Origin: Symsagittifera roscoffensis
Lineage: Eukaryota > Xenacoelomorpha > Acoela > Convolutidae
Assembly: GCF_963678635.1 (NCBI RefSeq)
Contig: NC_087066.1
Location: forward strand, 16,103,949-16,167,948
Length of the DNA: 64,000 bases
Direction: 5' to 3'
Below the pieces are notes generated by a model. That model saw only the letters and a program-made list of their open reading frames with translations, did no database searches and had not been told where the DNA came from. The position numbers and the translations under genes were made by a program. Below, piece after piece: positions 21,561 through 35,420 of the stretch (position 1 is its first letter; every line of letters begins with the position of its first letter).

Positions 21561-23760
21561 TTCACAAGCAAAAAAAAAATTTCCGACCAGAAATTTCAGT
21601 TGATGATACAATGTTAGCAGACAAAACAGATTACGCATGGGACCCACAATGGGATCTTATGTTAATTTTTAGTATCCCAAATGATATTTCAAGTACAGCA
21701 ATCGCTACTATTTTTGCATACAAAGACTATTTAAGAAAAACTCCATTCACGATGACACTACAATTTTAAATTATAATACAATTTTCAATGATAGAACAAG
21801 CAATAGCCGCTTAAATTTCTCGTTCATCAGTACACAGGAAACCCATAACCGAACTAGAAATTTGATACAACAAGACATCCAAACTCCATCACCTTTCGTA
21901 AAAGAAGAAATAGTTGAAACCCTCCTAAAACAACAAATTTCCTTATTCACCCATCACCTACTACACCACATAACAAAAGCAATACTATTTCCCACAAAAT
22001 ACATCACAACCAACAGTTAAGCCACCTGTTATTGCCAAATTATTGCATATGGAATAACAAACACATGGACCGTTAACCAAAAAACGACATTTGATAAGCA
22101 AAAACACACAAACAAAAATAGCTCTGTTACTGAAAACTACTAGCAATACAATAACAAAACCTTTTTCTCAAACACAAAATTAACCCCAGGAACTTAATTA
22201 TACCCAACAAATACCAAGACCAAAATCTCAATCAGTATTTTTCAATGATAAACGAAAAACTCCGAGAGACCAAACCGAAAGTTACCCATTCTTTCAACAA
22301 AATAAAAACCCAAATAGCAGACAGTTCACAAGAAGCCAACCTCATTTTTCTGAAGATGAGGATTACTTCAATCAAAACCAACAATTTTCTAAAAACAACC
22401 AACGAAACAATCACTGGAATAATATCAATCAACAAGATGATATTTTTTAACCAGATTTTTTTGAACCTTACCTGAAACCTCAACAATCAGGACAACCAAA
22501 ACAACAAGTTTTTCACAGGCGAAATTAGCTACATCCAAGTGAAGATATTGAAGCACAAAACCACGCAAATACTCAAGGTTATCAACCCGAATCAATGTGA
22601 AACGAAATCCCATTACCTTACTACTTACAACAACACGAAACTTCACACAAATACCAAGCAAAGCAGAATCAATACAAACGACAAGGAATCCTTACCTTAT
22701 GGGCAGATCATCTGTAACATCCAATTATACACTTAATTCATTTACAGGAACACTGCTGTTACAGCAAAATTAACCTCAAATTTAGGCCCAGAACCTATAA
22801 ACACATCTTTACATCACAAATGGATACATAGATGTACAGCAAAAATACAAACCACACTCGATGGCGCTGCTCAAAAATGGTTTTCAGTTTTGCCTTTGAA
22901 ACTAAATCCGACTGGAAACTTTTAACGCAAGAATTTTTGAAAAGGTTTGACACAGATCGAAGCAAATAACATCAAAAATTTTTATGCAATGCAATTCACG
23001 AATGAAACAAAAAAAACAACTTGCAGTAAGGATAGAAATTTTACTACGAAAAGCTTTACTTTTACTTCTGATAATACACATGATTTCAAAAAATAGAGAC
23101 TGACCAAAGTTTTAATGAGGACCCTAACACCACAATTACGAACAATTGCATTAAAAAAAGAGAAAGCATCACATCCATCATCAACTCGAGAACTCGATAC
23201 AAATTGTTGAAAACTAGTAGATAATTTAAAAAAAAATGAAATCACAATGAAGTTACAAGAAAGAGACAATTTGAAACTACAATATGAACACAATATTCAA
23301 ACAACAACTTCACATACTAATATTATCCAAGAATCTGACAATGCATTGGAAGAAATAATACTCAGATCCTAAACATCTTTGAAAAGATTCCAAGTTTTAA
23401 AGGCAAACCATCAATTAAAAAATAGTGCAACTATTGTCGTTGATATGGACATAGCATTGCTGAATGCAGACAAAAACAACAAGACAATTTATATAGACTA
23501 CCAAAACACAAAGCGCACTTGAAATCTTTTTATCAATACATAAAAAAAGATCAGAATTTATCGAATAAAAATTTTCAAAGTAATAATAACTCAGGAAAAC
23601 TACTCCCAAAAAGCTACAGTAAAAACAGAACTTAATCACCTTAATCAAATATGTTTCGCGTAAGATCACCAGACCGACGAAATTAACAAAATATTCACAA
23701 AATAGATATAGCAGATCCAATAGTCTAAACAATCAGTCTAGATCAAACTCAAATAGAGGT
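21560..23760 (+). pseudogene. Gag of the G-poor retroelement
   Basis: At about 22,856-22,960 the plus strand reads LDGAAQKWFSVL and, after a frame change, SDWKLLTQEFLKRFD, the core signature of a Ty3/gypsy-type Gag capsid. At 23,426-23,467 a CCHC zinc knuckle (C-N-Y-C ... YGHSIAEC) is complete except for an in-frame TGA at 23,441-23,443. Gag forms the particle, and the knuckle binds element RNA. Upstream, 21,600-21,780 reads as an Asn/Asp-rich start (TDYAWDPQWDLM). Frames are broken throughout. Confidence 0.6.
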
Positions 23761-24429
23761 AATTGACCAAACTATTTTAGAAACTGTTCATGTTCATACT
23801 CACGGAATAAACATTAAGTAGTCGAAATCGAAAATATTCAAACAATGGAATCGAAATTACATAAATAAAAGGCCACAAAATTATTCTGACAACAGACCAT
23901 ATTTCACTAATCTTAATAACAGATCCTGTGATAAATCGAGCAATAGAAACAACAACTATCAAAGCAGAACAAGAAATTATTCTCAATCACCACATCGAAA
24001 TAATTCACAATAATTAAGCAAACAAAATCAAAACTACAGAAGTAGTACACCAAAAAATCAAAGTCAAACTAAACAATTACAATCTACAGATGAAATAAAT
24101 CCAGATACTCCAAGTGTTGACAATAAAAAAACTTCAGAACTACAACTAAGCCACACACACTGTGAAAGCACAGATGACAGAAGCGATACAGAGACACACT
24201 CAGTATTTACACAATTAAAAGAGAACATGATTAAGAAACACCGATCAAATCGAATCTTCACCAATATAATTTCGTCAATTTAAATCCTCATGAACCAAAA
24301 GATAACCAAGTCAGTACAAACTACACTCCACGTTTAATTGAAAATAACTCAACTATGAATAATGTATACCAGAATACAACGAACAAAAAATCACCACCAA
24401 AAGAACAATTTGGATAACTCCACTACTTT

Positions 24430-26240
24430 TAGAAAGGACCTGCAAGGTGTTGATACCAACTATCAACACCTTAAACAGTAAATTGTAAATCAATGACAAA
24501 TATACAAAACTGAACATTAAATCCCTAACGTTTTTCCAAAGGTTAAATAAGCAGCCACCATGTTTTTTAAAGTTTTATCCCATATATAATCAACAAAAAA
24601 ACAGTTAAAACCACTAACAGGACATCTATATGAATTTTCTTTCAATCACTTACATCAATTTTACAATGATCAAAAAACACTGAAACTGTGCATGTTCGAT
24701 TTTGAATTCAAACCGATTCATACTTTTATAGAGAAACAATTTCATCTATCAAACACGTTAAAGATACAAACAGATATAACAGCACTATATGTATACAATA
24801 ATTCGCTATACAAAATTACACTTCCCTCAGGATTTCAGGATATTGCGAAACAAAGGCAATATTTCACCCTACGAAAGAAAAAGTATTCAGAGTAAATATG
24901 ATTTTTTAATTATTAGATATTTGTCAATCAACAATTCATAACGAAGAATTATCTATTAAAATTATATCAATTGATTCAAAGAGAAACACAGATTATAATA
25001 CAAAAACCCCCTTTTTTAAACCAACGTTCCAAATCTCCAAATACACAAGTGAACAACAAAACTTTTTGACCCTGTTCAGTTTTCAACATTCTCAACTTAA
25101 CCAAGAAGAATTTACAATACATTCACCACTACACCTTCCACTGAATTGCGACTCAATTTTCAAAAAACAACGCGCAAGTAAAGTACCAATACACTAACAA
25201 ATAAGGTGAAAAAACCTCTAAAAATTCGCGAAGAATATGAAACTATATCACCAGTGGACAAAACTTAACAACCCAAAGGAAACACATTTGTAAACCCAGT
25301 AATTGTTCTCGCTAAAAGAGAACGCACAATACTTAAACACTCTAAATGATGAAACAAAATGAAATTGGCCCATAAACGCATACAAGTGATACTTACAAAA
25401 ATAAACATTCACTACTCCACCACTGATATGATTAGTTCATGAAATCAAATGCCATTAGGTGAACAATCTTGTCGACTCACACAATTTTTTAATAGAAACC
25501 AACACACGAATTTGATATATTCTATGGTAAATCTATAGGACCAGCAGCATTTTATCCATTCTGAGCACAATTTTTTGATCACCAAGCCTCAGTGAAAACG
25601 TTATTACATATTAAGAAGATGTTTTCCTACAATCACAAACTAAACAAGAAAAGTTTACAGTTTTAGATTAACATCACAAAATTTTGTTAAAAGAAAACAT
25701 GAAAGCAGCTGTGGATAAATCACAATTTTTCTGTACCCGTGTAAAATTCTTTGGACATTTTTTGAAGTCACTACAATAACACAAATAGACGCAATTTTGA
25801 AACACCAGCCACTATCAAACAAAAAGAAAAAACAAGATTTATTTGGAATGCTATTATTCTCAAGCAAAATGTTTGTAGAAGGCAACTATGCGTCAGACCA
25901 TTCTATAATTCATTTAGACAACAAAATATTTTCGAGTGGACTTTAGAACATCAAAAAAGTTTCATTGAAATTAAAACCCTTCTCACAAAACAAATTTCAA
26001 GTCAAAATTTTTAGATCAAAACCAACCATTTTATGCCATGTGCGATGCTTCCAAGTTTGGAATGGGTGCAGCGTTTTTGCAATTACATGAAGACACTAAT
26101 ATTATGAACCTTATATCAGAAACGTCAGTTTTTAAGAAACGTCAATTTTTATTTACAGATCAGAAACCCATAATTTTTCTTTTCATAGGAATCTAGTCCA
26201 AATCATAGAGTACACAGGTTTTAACTAATTCTAATCAAAT
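24430..26240 (+). pseudogene. Protease-RT-RNase H region of the G-poor retroelement
   Basis: Near 24,450 a decayed protease-like active site (VLIPTINTLNS) lacks the catalytic Asp. At about 25,615 the strand has EDVFLQSQTKQEKF where a YxDD box is expected, so one catalytic Asp reads Glu. The thumb follows at 25,680-25,790 (NMKAAVDKSQFFCTRVKFFG), then an RNase H start at 26,029-26,095 (FYAMCDASKFGMGAAFLQ) with its Asp intact. Order and spacing match Ty3/gypsy Pol. Many frameshifts make it non-functional. Confidence 0.6.
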
Positions 26241-26949
26241 TTCCAAACTTTGATTTTGTTTAAACAGCAGACAAAAACCCTGTTTTACCAGAAAAAATCA
26301 GTCGAAATACACCATCTGAACTACTTACACGAAAAAAAACTGGAAATACCACAAAACATTAAATTCTTTCTGGCAAAAGACGAAAAATGACCACGTTTAG
26401 AACGTAAATACGCAGTAATAAAACACCCTGATACTAAAAAAAAACAATTACCTTAGGAAGTTTTCCACTTTATCTGGATTGTCCAAACAACCATCATGAA
26501 GTAGATATTTTAGAAAAAGATAGAGTTAAAACCATACCACATTCATTTTGGATAAAAAAGAATTCACAACTAAAATTCTAACAATAAAAATCAAAACGAA
26601 ACAAATCATTCACATTAGTAGAAAAAAGACCTCACTCGATATATTTGTCAGGCCCTCCAGATACAATTCAAAAAAACAAAATCAATAAAATATTTTATAT
26701 ACAAGATCCTTCAAATAATTTCCCTCTATCCAAAAAAGAAATTCAATATATTGTTCTTCCCAACACAGGAACGTTGACACTTCAATTATTACAAAAACAT
26801 CAAAATCCCGACCCGTCATCAGACAAATCGAATGTTGGCATAAATACAAAACAAAACCCATAAAAGAAGATATCACAATATCAGGAAATAGAACAATGCT
26901 CCGTTATTTTCGAAAAATTAACAAAACATCAAAAATTTTAAACATTTAC

Positions 26950-27830
26950 ATTTTCAGAATACCATCATCAAGACACGGAAGTTCCCTGTCTATCATTAAG
27001 CTTAGTTTAAACTATACTTCATATTTCACATTCCTTACATACAAAAGAACATGAAAGATCAGAAAAAAAAACATAACCGAAGTTTACTCAAATGCACCAA
27101 TTTGGATAAAAAATACTTTGTAATGATTGCTTTACATGTCAATTAAGCAAACCTTTTCAACACCGAAAGGAATAGAAGAGAAATAAGACTATAAAAGACA
27201 AAATTTATACAAAGAGTCTCATTCGATACCAAAGGCCCTATATCACCCTTATGAGAAGGAAATTCATACATAATGGTAAAAGTAGGTGCATTTACACACT
27301 ATGCAGCAGCACTCAATCCTGTTCCCCACTCTAACACTTTTTATGCTTACACAACACTAAATGAAAACTGGACTACCTGAAATCCTTGTTACAGATAATG
27401 GAACAGAACTCATAAATAACGAAATTATTACATTATATCACCTTTACAATATTAAACAAAACCAAGAACATCACATGCCCCAAGGACAAACGGTTTAGTT
27501 GAAGGCTTGAACCGCACACTACAAGAATTGGAATTTCAAAAAAACTACAATTTATTTGAAACGGACCAAATCAAATGATAGAAAACCCCAGAGATGTCAG
27601 TTGTAAACTTATGAATCATGACAAAAAAAATCGTACAATATAGAAACAATCTTCTACCATACTACCCAAAAGGATACGCCCTCCCATCACGCATTGTCGA
27701 CAAAAAAACAGCCGCTAATGATCAATCGGAACCACCTTACTTCAATATACTACAACAACCACCTGATTTAACACAAAATAAAACACCAGAAAACAGACAA
27801 AACATACAGCTCAAAATTAAAAAATGAAAA
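26950..27830 (+). pseudogene. Integrase of the G-poor retroelement
   Basis: A first catalytic Asp lies in FDTKGPISPL (27,225), a second in LVTDNGTELINNEI (27,394) and the Glu in NGLVEGLNRTLQEL (27,501). D2 to Glu is about 107 bases, close to the DD35E spacing with one indel. This is the strand-transfer core of a retroelement integrase. A zinc-finger-like CFTCQLSKPFQH lies upstream at about 27,130. The frame after 27,618 has a Lys/Pro-rich tail. All catalytic residues are present, but the frame is broken. Confidence 0.65.
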
Positions 27831-28344
27831 TCCTGGTACCTGAAAAAAGGGAAATTCACAACAATGCCAAACAACCCGTCTTCCAAATCAACCTAAAAAA
27901 GACTAAAAGACCTTTTTTCCAGAATCTAAGAAACTAAAGAAAGTAGAACTTCAGAAATAAACTGATTAAATAGACAATATTAGCAACTTTTTTTAAGAAA
28001 AATTTTTAGTAAATTTTTATTAGAAACATTCGTTTTCTCTATCGAAATAACTAATTCAAAATCAGCCAATCAAAAAGGTTTGAGGTTATCTCAATTCTCT
28101 CTAAACACTACCACTACTATAAGCTGATATATCTTCAATTTGAACTTGTTCTAAAACTATAACTCAAAAACCTCCAGGTCAAAAAAAGCACTACCCTTCT
28201 ATTTGACAACTTAAATAATTATCATATAAAAGCTACAACACTCTTCTATCAATCAAAGCAAAAATCAACAATATTGTTTCATTTTATACACCGCATTTCA
28301 CCAAAAGAAAAATAATTACTAATATTTAAGAGAAAATTCAGCAT

Positions 28345-28640
28345 GATCATTCTGAAGCCGTTCAACTCCCGGAAAACCACAATCAACCCACAAATAAAAA
28401 CAACACCTAAAAAGTTACTACGTAAAGACCTAGACTTCTTTTGACCAAAAACTCTTCATACCCAACGCATTTGTCAAAAAACAATGACTTCAGGTCATTT
28501 AGCCTGAAACCATTCTACTCCCAGAAACCCCCAAACATCCCACAAAAAACAAGACCTAGAAAATTATTACTTAAAATCTTAGACTTCTTTTGACCAAAAA
28601 CTCTTCATACCAAACCCATTTATCAAAATCAATAAACAAT
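28345..28640. repeat. Tandem duplication of about 130 bp
   Basis: 28,345-28,475 and 28,480-28,625 share cttagacttcttttgacc and aaaaactcttcatac, with related flanks (cattctgaagccgttcaactccc / cattctactccc). Confidence 0.75.
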
Positions 28641-29154
28641 TCGACAATACTTGATTTCAACTCCGAAAAATAAAAAGTAGTTTGATAAAACAAATCACTT
28701 TTCAAATGCTTCCTTCCAACTCAGTTCAGCGAACTAAAAAAGTCAATTCCTGCTTTTTTCTACCTTTTCAACATTTTTTCAACTTTGTATTTTTTGTAAC
28801 TGATTTTCTAGACTTGCAGTTCTGATTTTTTAAGTATTTTGTAGCCTATTTATAATATTCCATTCCCTCATTTGGACCTATTTCTCTCTCAAAAATCCTC
28901 GACCACCTAATCAGGAACGAAACCTGATCATTCTGTAAACATTTCAAAGTTTACTAATTAGAAACGACATTTATATTCTTTTCATAGTTTTTCTCACCTC
29001 TCTAGCTTCTCTAAATTTGACACTTTAAAACTGCCTAAAAAAGGCAATATTTGCTTTTGAAGAAAATTATAACGAACACAGAAATTAATAAGGAAAAATT
29101 TCAAAAATGCTAATTTAAACCCTATTAAAGATTCCTCTCAAAGACACCTACCCC

Positions 29155-31900
29155 ATGACCCCTCATCAGCACCAACATCGACTCAAACAAATCAACCCCA
29201 TTCATTACCCATCCATTCGTCAATTACCCATCAGTGAACCACAGTACCAACCAACCTATGATATTTTACTCTTACTACAGCAAGATCTTAACAGAACAAG
29301 ACATTTAGTTCAAAATCAAAACTTAATTGGTACAATAGACAGACAAATTATTCACCCCGACTCAATAAAAACTTAACCACATCAAGAGTACAGTTCAATA
29401 TCCCGTCACCATCATCATCAACCCCTGGCGAACTTTCAAATGATACGATACAAAGCACCCCTCCACCGCTTCAAAACAATCCCCAACAAAATAAACCAAA
29501 CATTCCATCCAATTATTTGGATTCAACGCCTACTTCCGAACAAATTCGTGAAAATACCTTTAATCCCTCCACTCTATCACAACAACTCCCGCATTGGATG
29601 ACCCACCCATTTTATCAAGGCGAACACAACCTTGTAAACGACTCAGTAGATTTTTTCTTCAGATACCGCTTCATCACTACCAGAAACATTATCACTTCCA
29701 TCAACACCTTCATTTACATATCAAACACCATCAATTATATTCTCCACAAACTTTCCAGGTAATTTAGACTATAGGTATTGTGAGCTACAAAGTACAAGTA
29801 CACCTTCACGACTAGATTGGAATTCCTTTGTAGCACCCCTTTCCTTTTCAACCAACACCTCGATAACAATCGACTTCACAATTGGGCAATCAAAAGATTG
29901 CAATACAGACACGATATTCACAAAGATATTCAAGAACATAATATCCAAAAACTTTCACAACAAAACTTATTTTTTTAAAATTTGAAATAACAATACACGA
30001 CAAAATTTGGATGCCTCAAATTGGAATCATTAAACCGTCAAACTGTAAAGCAGATATGAAAAATTCAAGCTAGCAAGAAAAAATGTTTTTTGATTGGAAA
30101 ATTCAACTAGAACAAGAACAATTAACACAACATTTAAAAGGCGATATAAAATTAAACCAGGGCAATCGCTTTTTTCTGAAAAACGATCAAGGATATTGCG
30201 ATCCCACTACACGAACACAGGAAACCATAGTTTGGTTACCTGAAGACACATGCACCACATTCCAAATCGCTGAAATTCATGCCCGAATGATAATGTTATA
30301 CAAAAATTACTCTATAGATTCCATAACTTTTAATATAATAAACTCTGAACGAACAAGATCAAAACCAAATCAATATAAAAACACACATGGTATAGAAAAT
30401 AAATTACAACATTTTCAAATCTACCCTGAAACTGAAATTGCATGCAAAAAACCCAAAACCCTTTTCTGAACACAAATTTCAAAAATTAGTGTCAAATACG
30501 AAAAAATTTCAACATGAAAACAGGCAAACTAATTTTCAGCATGCACGAACCAAATCAAAATAAATAAGACAAAAAGTCTTACAACCTATTGAAATTTTAT
30601 AAAAATAACGGAAACATTGGAGGAAAAGTTCATCCACAAAACAAAGATAGAACAAGATTACCAGATTTTTCCCTCCTGTTAAACCCAAAGTTTGAACCAC
30701 TCCACTATGATTTTTACCTCGGTAAGAAAATAGATTACACAATAAGTAAAATTTTTCAAGAAATGTCACTCTCCGAACTACAAACACTCCATCACTAATG
30801 TGAATTTGAAAGAACACAATTATTACAATCTTTCGCATGAGCAGTACTCAAAATACCTTATATAGGATATCTCTTATCAGGCAACCTCTTCATCTTCATT
30901 GACTATGAAGTAAGCATTCTTTGCTATTACAGTTGCACTAAAAAATTCACCACTTCATGTTTTTGAAGATAAGCGATACTACCAAAGTATACCTATAATA
31001 TATAAAACAAAGTACACTTCGTAGAGAAAATCTCACATTGCACAGCTGTTGGGATAAGGTTGTCCCGAGTAGATCTGAAAAAGTCCCAATTTAGTACAGT
31101 TTAACCCAAACGAAGATAAATATTATCTTCTCACTCAATATCCTACTGTAACGCCAACTTTAAAGAAATTCTCACCTGAAAGCATACGCGCAATTGCTCG
31201 TAACCCAAACATAGACCTACAATTGATAGAATTTTGTTCAAAATCAGATATACAAAATCACATTTCAAAAACTTCTCAATCAAATGGATTCAATTTAGAG
31301 ACAATCAATCGATCAAAACCTACAAAAACTCGCTGAAACAGCAGGTTTGGGAGAAATCTACCGACAAGACTACAGTGGATATTTAGGAGACAATAAAAAC
31401 TACAAGTAGCTAAACGGGAAAAAATATCGCCCGTAAGATAACTCTCCAATCAAAATTTTAAGTGTTTTACATATCAAAAACGAATTCCTAGCATTTCTAG
31501 AATGACCTCTTATATCTTAGTACGCTTGACTAAATTATACGCAGTGTTTAGTTTTATAAGTTTTCGTTTTTCACTATTGAAAGAATCCTATAGTACATGC
31601 GCAATACATACAGAAGTCAATAGACAAGCTAGCGTAGTACGCATTTTCTTTGCAGAAATCCCTGAATACAACAAAAAGTTATCCACAAAACCAGACGCAA
31701 ATGATACTTTACAAGACAATACATTTAAAGCACATACAAACCATCCCATTTTGATAGTTCACACAATACATCCTCTGTCATTAGTATCACACAGCTATAG
31801 AAATACACCTTCGACTTCCGAGCGACCAATCCATATTCTAATAACTTACAACATAGCCCTCTATCTCATATAGTGTTCCAACAACCAACTATAGACGACA
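29155..31900 (+). pseudogene. ORFs in env position of the G-poor element
   Basis: Plus-strand frames follow the integrase. 29,155-29,376 is Gln/Pro-rich (TPHQHQHRLKQIN). 29,517-29,762 has PHWMTHPFYQGEHNLVND. 30,083-30,469 (128 codons) reads NRFFLKNDQGYCDPTTRTQE and TIVWLPEDTCTTFQIAEIHA, with paired Cys and a structured look. Frames at 30,589-30,798 and 31,502-31,873 continue. I do not recognise the family; the position 3' of an integrase suggests a decayed envelope gene, but no fusion peptide or clear transmembrane anchor is visible. Kept as env-like by position only. Confidence 0.3.
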
Positions 31901-31973
31901 CATACAAACAACATGTAGAACACTCACACACATTCAATTTTCTTTCTCAAAACAATCATCTTTTTAGCACACG

Positions 31974-33025
31974 ATGAGCCGACAAGTTGAATCCCTCAGC
32001 CTTTTTTTTCTTGTCCATCCAATCTCTAACGCCACGAATCCCTCATTTGAATTTCAGAACTCACCTCTTGCCCCTACCCAATTTCTTTCTAGCTCACCAC
32101 GCATGGACTTAGATGATTCAACTCAAACTGTTTTTAATACCATCTCTAATTTTAATAGTTCCGATATTGAAACCCCCGATAATTTCCTCGACTCTGAACT
32201 CAGCCCCACTAAATTTTCCCAGACATTTTTTGAGCCCATAATTCCCCCTACACATGTTGAACCCTCTCTTTCTCCTTCTTCGCACACTGACGCTACCCCT
32301 ATTCTTTCCCCTTTTTCCACTAATGAACCCAATGTGCCAATCTCTAACAACGACAATCAACTCGAGTATGAACAAATTCATGACACCAACAATAAATAAC
32401 AATTCTTCATTTAACCCATTTAGCCTCCACCTCAGAATCCTCTAATCATTCTGTCCACATTGCACCTTCACGTGCACACAGAGTTCTTATGAAACGAAAA
32501 CACAATTTCTCATTAGTCGTCCACGAAAATCCCGAATTTTTCCTACCACTCACATCATACTAACACACCAGACTTTTTAATACGTAATCTACTATTCTTA
32601 CCTCAAAACACCTATTATAATGAAGAAAATGAAGCCCAAAGTACACAATACGTAGATGAATATTCACTACTCGCAACACTTTCGTGGACTTCCTAACAAA
32701 CTTTACTAATCCAATGAAAACACCCTCTATGAATATCCCCACTGATAACGAACTTTGTGGCTTTCTCATTCAACAACGAACTACTGCACTCCACCTTAAT
32801 CAATTCACCACCATGAGCTTAAATCAAATGTTAAACCGAATTATATCACAAAAAGCCAACAGATTTTCTACTAACCACTATGACCACACTGTAACTAGAT
32901 CTATGGAAGATTCCCCATATGACGACGACCCTAACATCAACCCACAACTAACCGATAAATTCTTCCGAAAATCAGATAAAATTTTTCATCTTGATAGCGC
33001 AAATAAAAATTCGACCACATCATAG
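31974..33025 (+). pseudogene. Ser/Pro/Asn-rich ORFs, unrecognised
   Basis: 31,974-32,399 (141 codons) is rich in Ser, Pro, Thr and Asn (QFLSSSPRMDLDDSTQTV, ETPDNFLDSELSPTKFSQ). 32,684-33,025 (113 codons) reads MDFLTNFTNPMKTPSMNIPT. The composition is like a disordered protein, and the A/C-rich DNA biases it. No family recognised. Confidence 0.25.
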
Positions 33026-33109
33026 ATCACGCGCTAACAAACACAAAAGCTTAGGAACCCTTTTCTCAACAAATTCATCCATTTTTCTCTAAAATTTACC
33101 TTTCTCACA

Positions 33110-35420
33110 CAGTGCTCCTGGTAATTTCACTATGGAATTTGCTTGATAAATGGCGATCCAATTTGATCTATGAAATATCTTTAGATTTTGCAAGAAATCA
33201 TCGCTCGAATGGCTTCGATATAAAACCTATTTTTTAAGCCAATCAACTCGCTTCATGAAATAACTTAGGATATTTCAACTTAAAATATTTCTTGAATGAA
33301 AATACTTCAATAACTTAAAACATTTAAAACATTTGTTAAAAAATTAACTTAAGTCTGAATCTAAGTTTCTTCGCTGGTGTAGTTTTCAGAGAAAAACTTG
33401 AGTTTTGATTTCAGATTCACTTCATGAAAAAATTTGATTACTTGAACTCGAACAGCTTGCGTAGAAAAAATTGATTTTTTTTGCAAATTGACTTGCTCTA
33501 TGAAACAGCTTGAAAAGTGTCAAAGTTTACTTGCTTGGGTAGCATGCGTAGAAAATTATCTAACTTTTGTAAAATGGCTCGGTCTAAGAGACAACTTGAA
33601 ATGTTTCAATGTTTGGTAGCTTAAATACCTTGCTAAGGCAAAACTTGATTTTTTTCGCGGACCAATTTTTTCATGAAAAACTTGAAATATATCGAAGTTT
33701 CACAAGTCGAATAGCTTAATTAAGAAAAACTTGACAAAGGTGTAATATGACATAACTTGAAAAATTTCTTCAAAAAGGCGTCGCTTAAATGGATTCGATA
33801 GAAAAGTGAAAGTTTTACCATCTGATTCACTTCATAAAGAAACTTCAATTTTCTCAGTTTTTCACAACTTGAATAGCTTGCCTAAAAAAATCAAGTTAAA
33901 GTTGAATTAACTTAAATTATTTCATTGCGTGATTAGTTTTAAGAAAATTTTTTGATATTTTTGGCGTCAGATTTGCTTCATGAATTAATTTGGAGTTTGT
34001 GTAAAGTTTTTTTAATCAAGTTTTAAATTTTGCAAGCTGATTCAGTCTGAAATAACCTAATTATTTCTAAGTTTTGTACACTGATTAGCTTGCTTGAGGG
34101 AATATTGAATTTTTATTGAACCCGGGCTCTAGAGAACAACTTGAAGTGTTCCAATGTAAAGTGCCGAAAAACTTATATAGACAAACTTAATTTTTATTGA
34201 GCTCCATTTCGCTCTATGAAAAATCTTGAAGCATGTCAATGTTTTGAAAAGTTAGCAAAAAAAAATTTTAACTTTTCGCGTAATGGTTTGGTTTAAGAAA
34301 CAACCTGCATTATTTCAAAATTTCGTTGCTTGAGTAGCCTGTGTGAACTTGTGTGCCCACTGATTCGCTCTATATAGCAACAAAAAATTTTTTCGAAGTT
34401 GATAGCTTTAAAATCTTGCTTAGAAAAACCTGTACGTTTCGTGAACCAATCCGGTTTAAAAAACACTAGAAACTTTTCAAGTTTTCAGAACCTGAAAAGC
34501 TTGCTTAAAAAAAGCTTATTTTCTCGCGGGCCGATTTGCTCCAAAAACGTAGTTGGAAAATTTCAAAGTTTCATAGCTTGAAAATCGGGCATAAGAAAAG
34601 TAAATCTGAATTAAATTGAAAAACACTTCGAAACTTCGAAAACTTGGTAAAGCAATTTTATTTTATTGCGGGCCCATTCTCGCTATGAGTTAAGTTAAAA
34701 TTTTTCAGTTTTATATAGCTGGATTACCTTAACTAGAAACACTTGCCCAGGAAAAACATCATTTTCTTGCCGGCTGATTCGCTCCATGATTAATTTGAAT
34801 CTTTTAAGAGTTTCATTAAATTTCTAAGAGTATCTTGCTTAGAAAAAAATTAGTTAAATTGGAAAATATTTCAAAGTGCCATTGCTTATGAGGTTTCAAA
34901 AACTATTTCCGTCATCCGATTCCCCTCATGAAATAACTTAAGTTTGTTCAAAAAATGAGAATTCGAATAGTTTGATTAGTTAATTTCAACTTTTTCCGAA
35001 TTGATTTGCTCTAAGAATCAATTTAAAATATTTCAAATATTTCAAATTGCATTGGAAAGCTATAATTTGTTGCTAACTGGTTCAATCTGATTTTCTCATG
35101 GACCGATTCGCTCTTTAAAACAATTGACTTGTTTTAAAAAAACATCTTTAAATAGCTTGCCCAGATTTTTTTTGCGAACTGATTCGCTCTACAAAAGTAC
35201 TTAAAACAGTTTCCTTGCTTCACCAGCTTACATTACAAAATTTTAAAGTTTCGCAAAAAAGTTCGGTCAAAAAACAAATTGAAGAAGTTAAAAAATTCAA
35301 AGCTTCAAGCACTTGGTAAAACTAAACTTGTTTTTCTTGCGAACCAATTCGCTCTACTTTGAAATAACTTAAAATGTTTCAATATTTTATAGCTGAATTA
35401 CTTCAACTAGAAAAACCTGA
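33110..35420. repeat. Minisatellite with an unit of about 80 bp
   Basis: The string gattcgctctatgaaa and degenerate forms recur at about 33,411, 33,487, 33,580, 33,660, 33,828, 33,970, 34,041, 34,125, 34,205, 34,287, 34,360, 34,440, 34,531, 34,675, 34,767, 34,919, 35,004, 35,103, 35,181 and 35,340. Each is followed by caacttgaaa.gtttcaaagtt and agcttgcttagaaaaacttg. The spacing is 71-99 bases or a double of it, giving some 25-28 copies. No coding frame is preserved. Confidence 0.9.

Larger units (their letters stand above)
19500..33030 (+). mobile_element. Ty3/gypsy-like retroelement relic, G-poor, with env-position ORFs
   Basis: Gag, zinc knuckle, RT, RNase H and DD35E integrase remains follow one another in the order of Ty3/gypsy elements on the plus strand from 21.6 to 27.8 kb. 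ORFs with the same A/C-rich composition continue to about 33.0 kb, where an env gene would lie. Base usage is strongly skewed: 22,201-22,260 has 4 G but 14 C. I could not identify LTRs, so both limits follow composition and are inferred. Confidence 0.6.
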
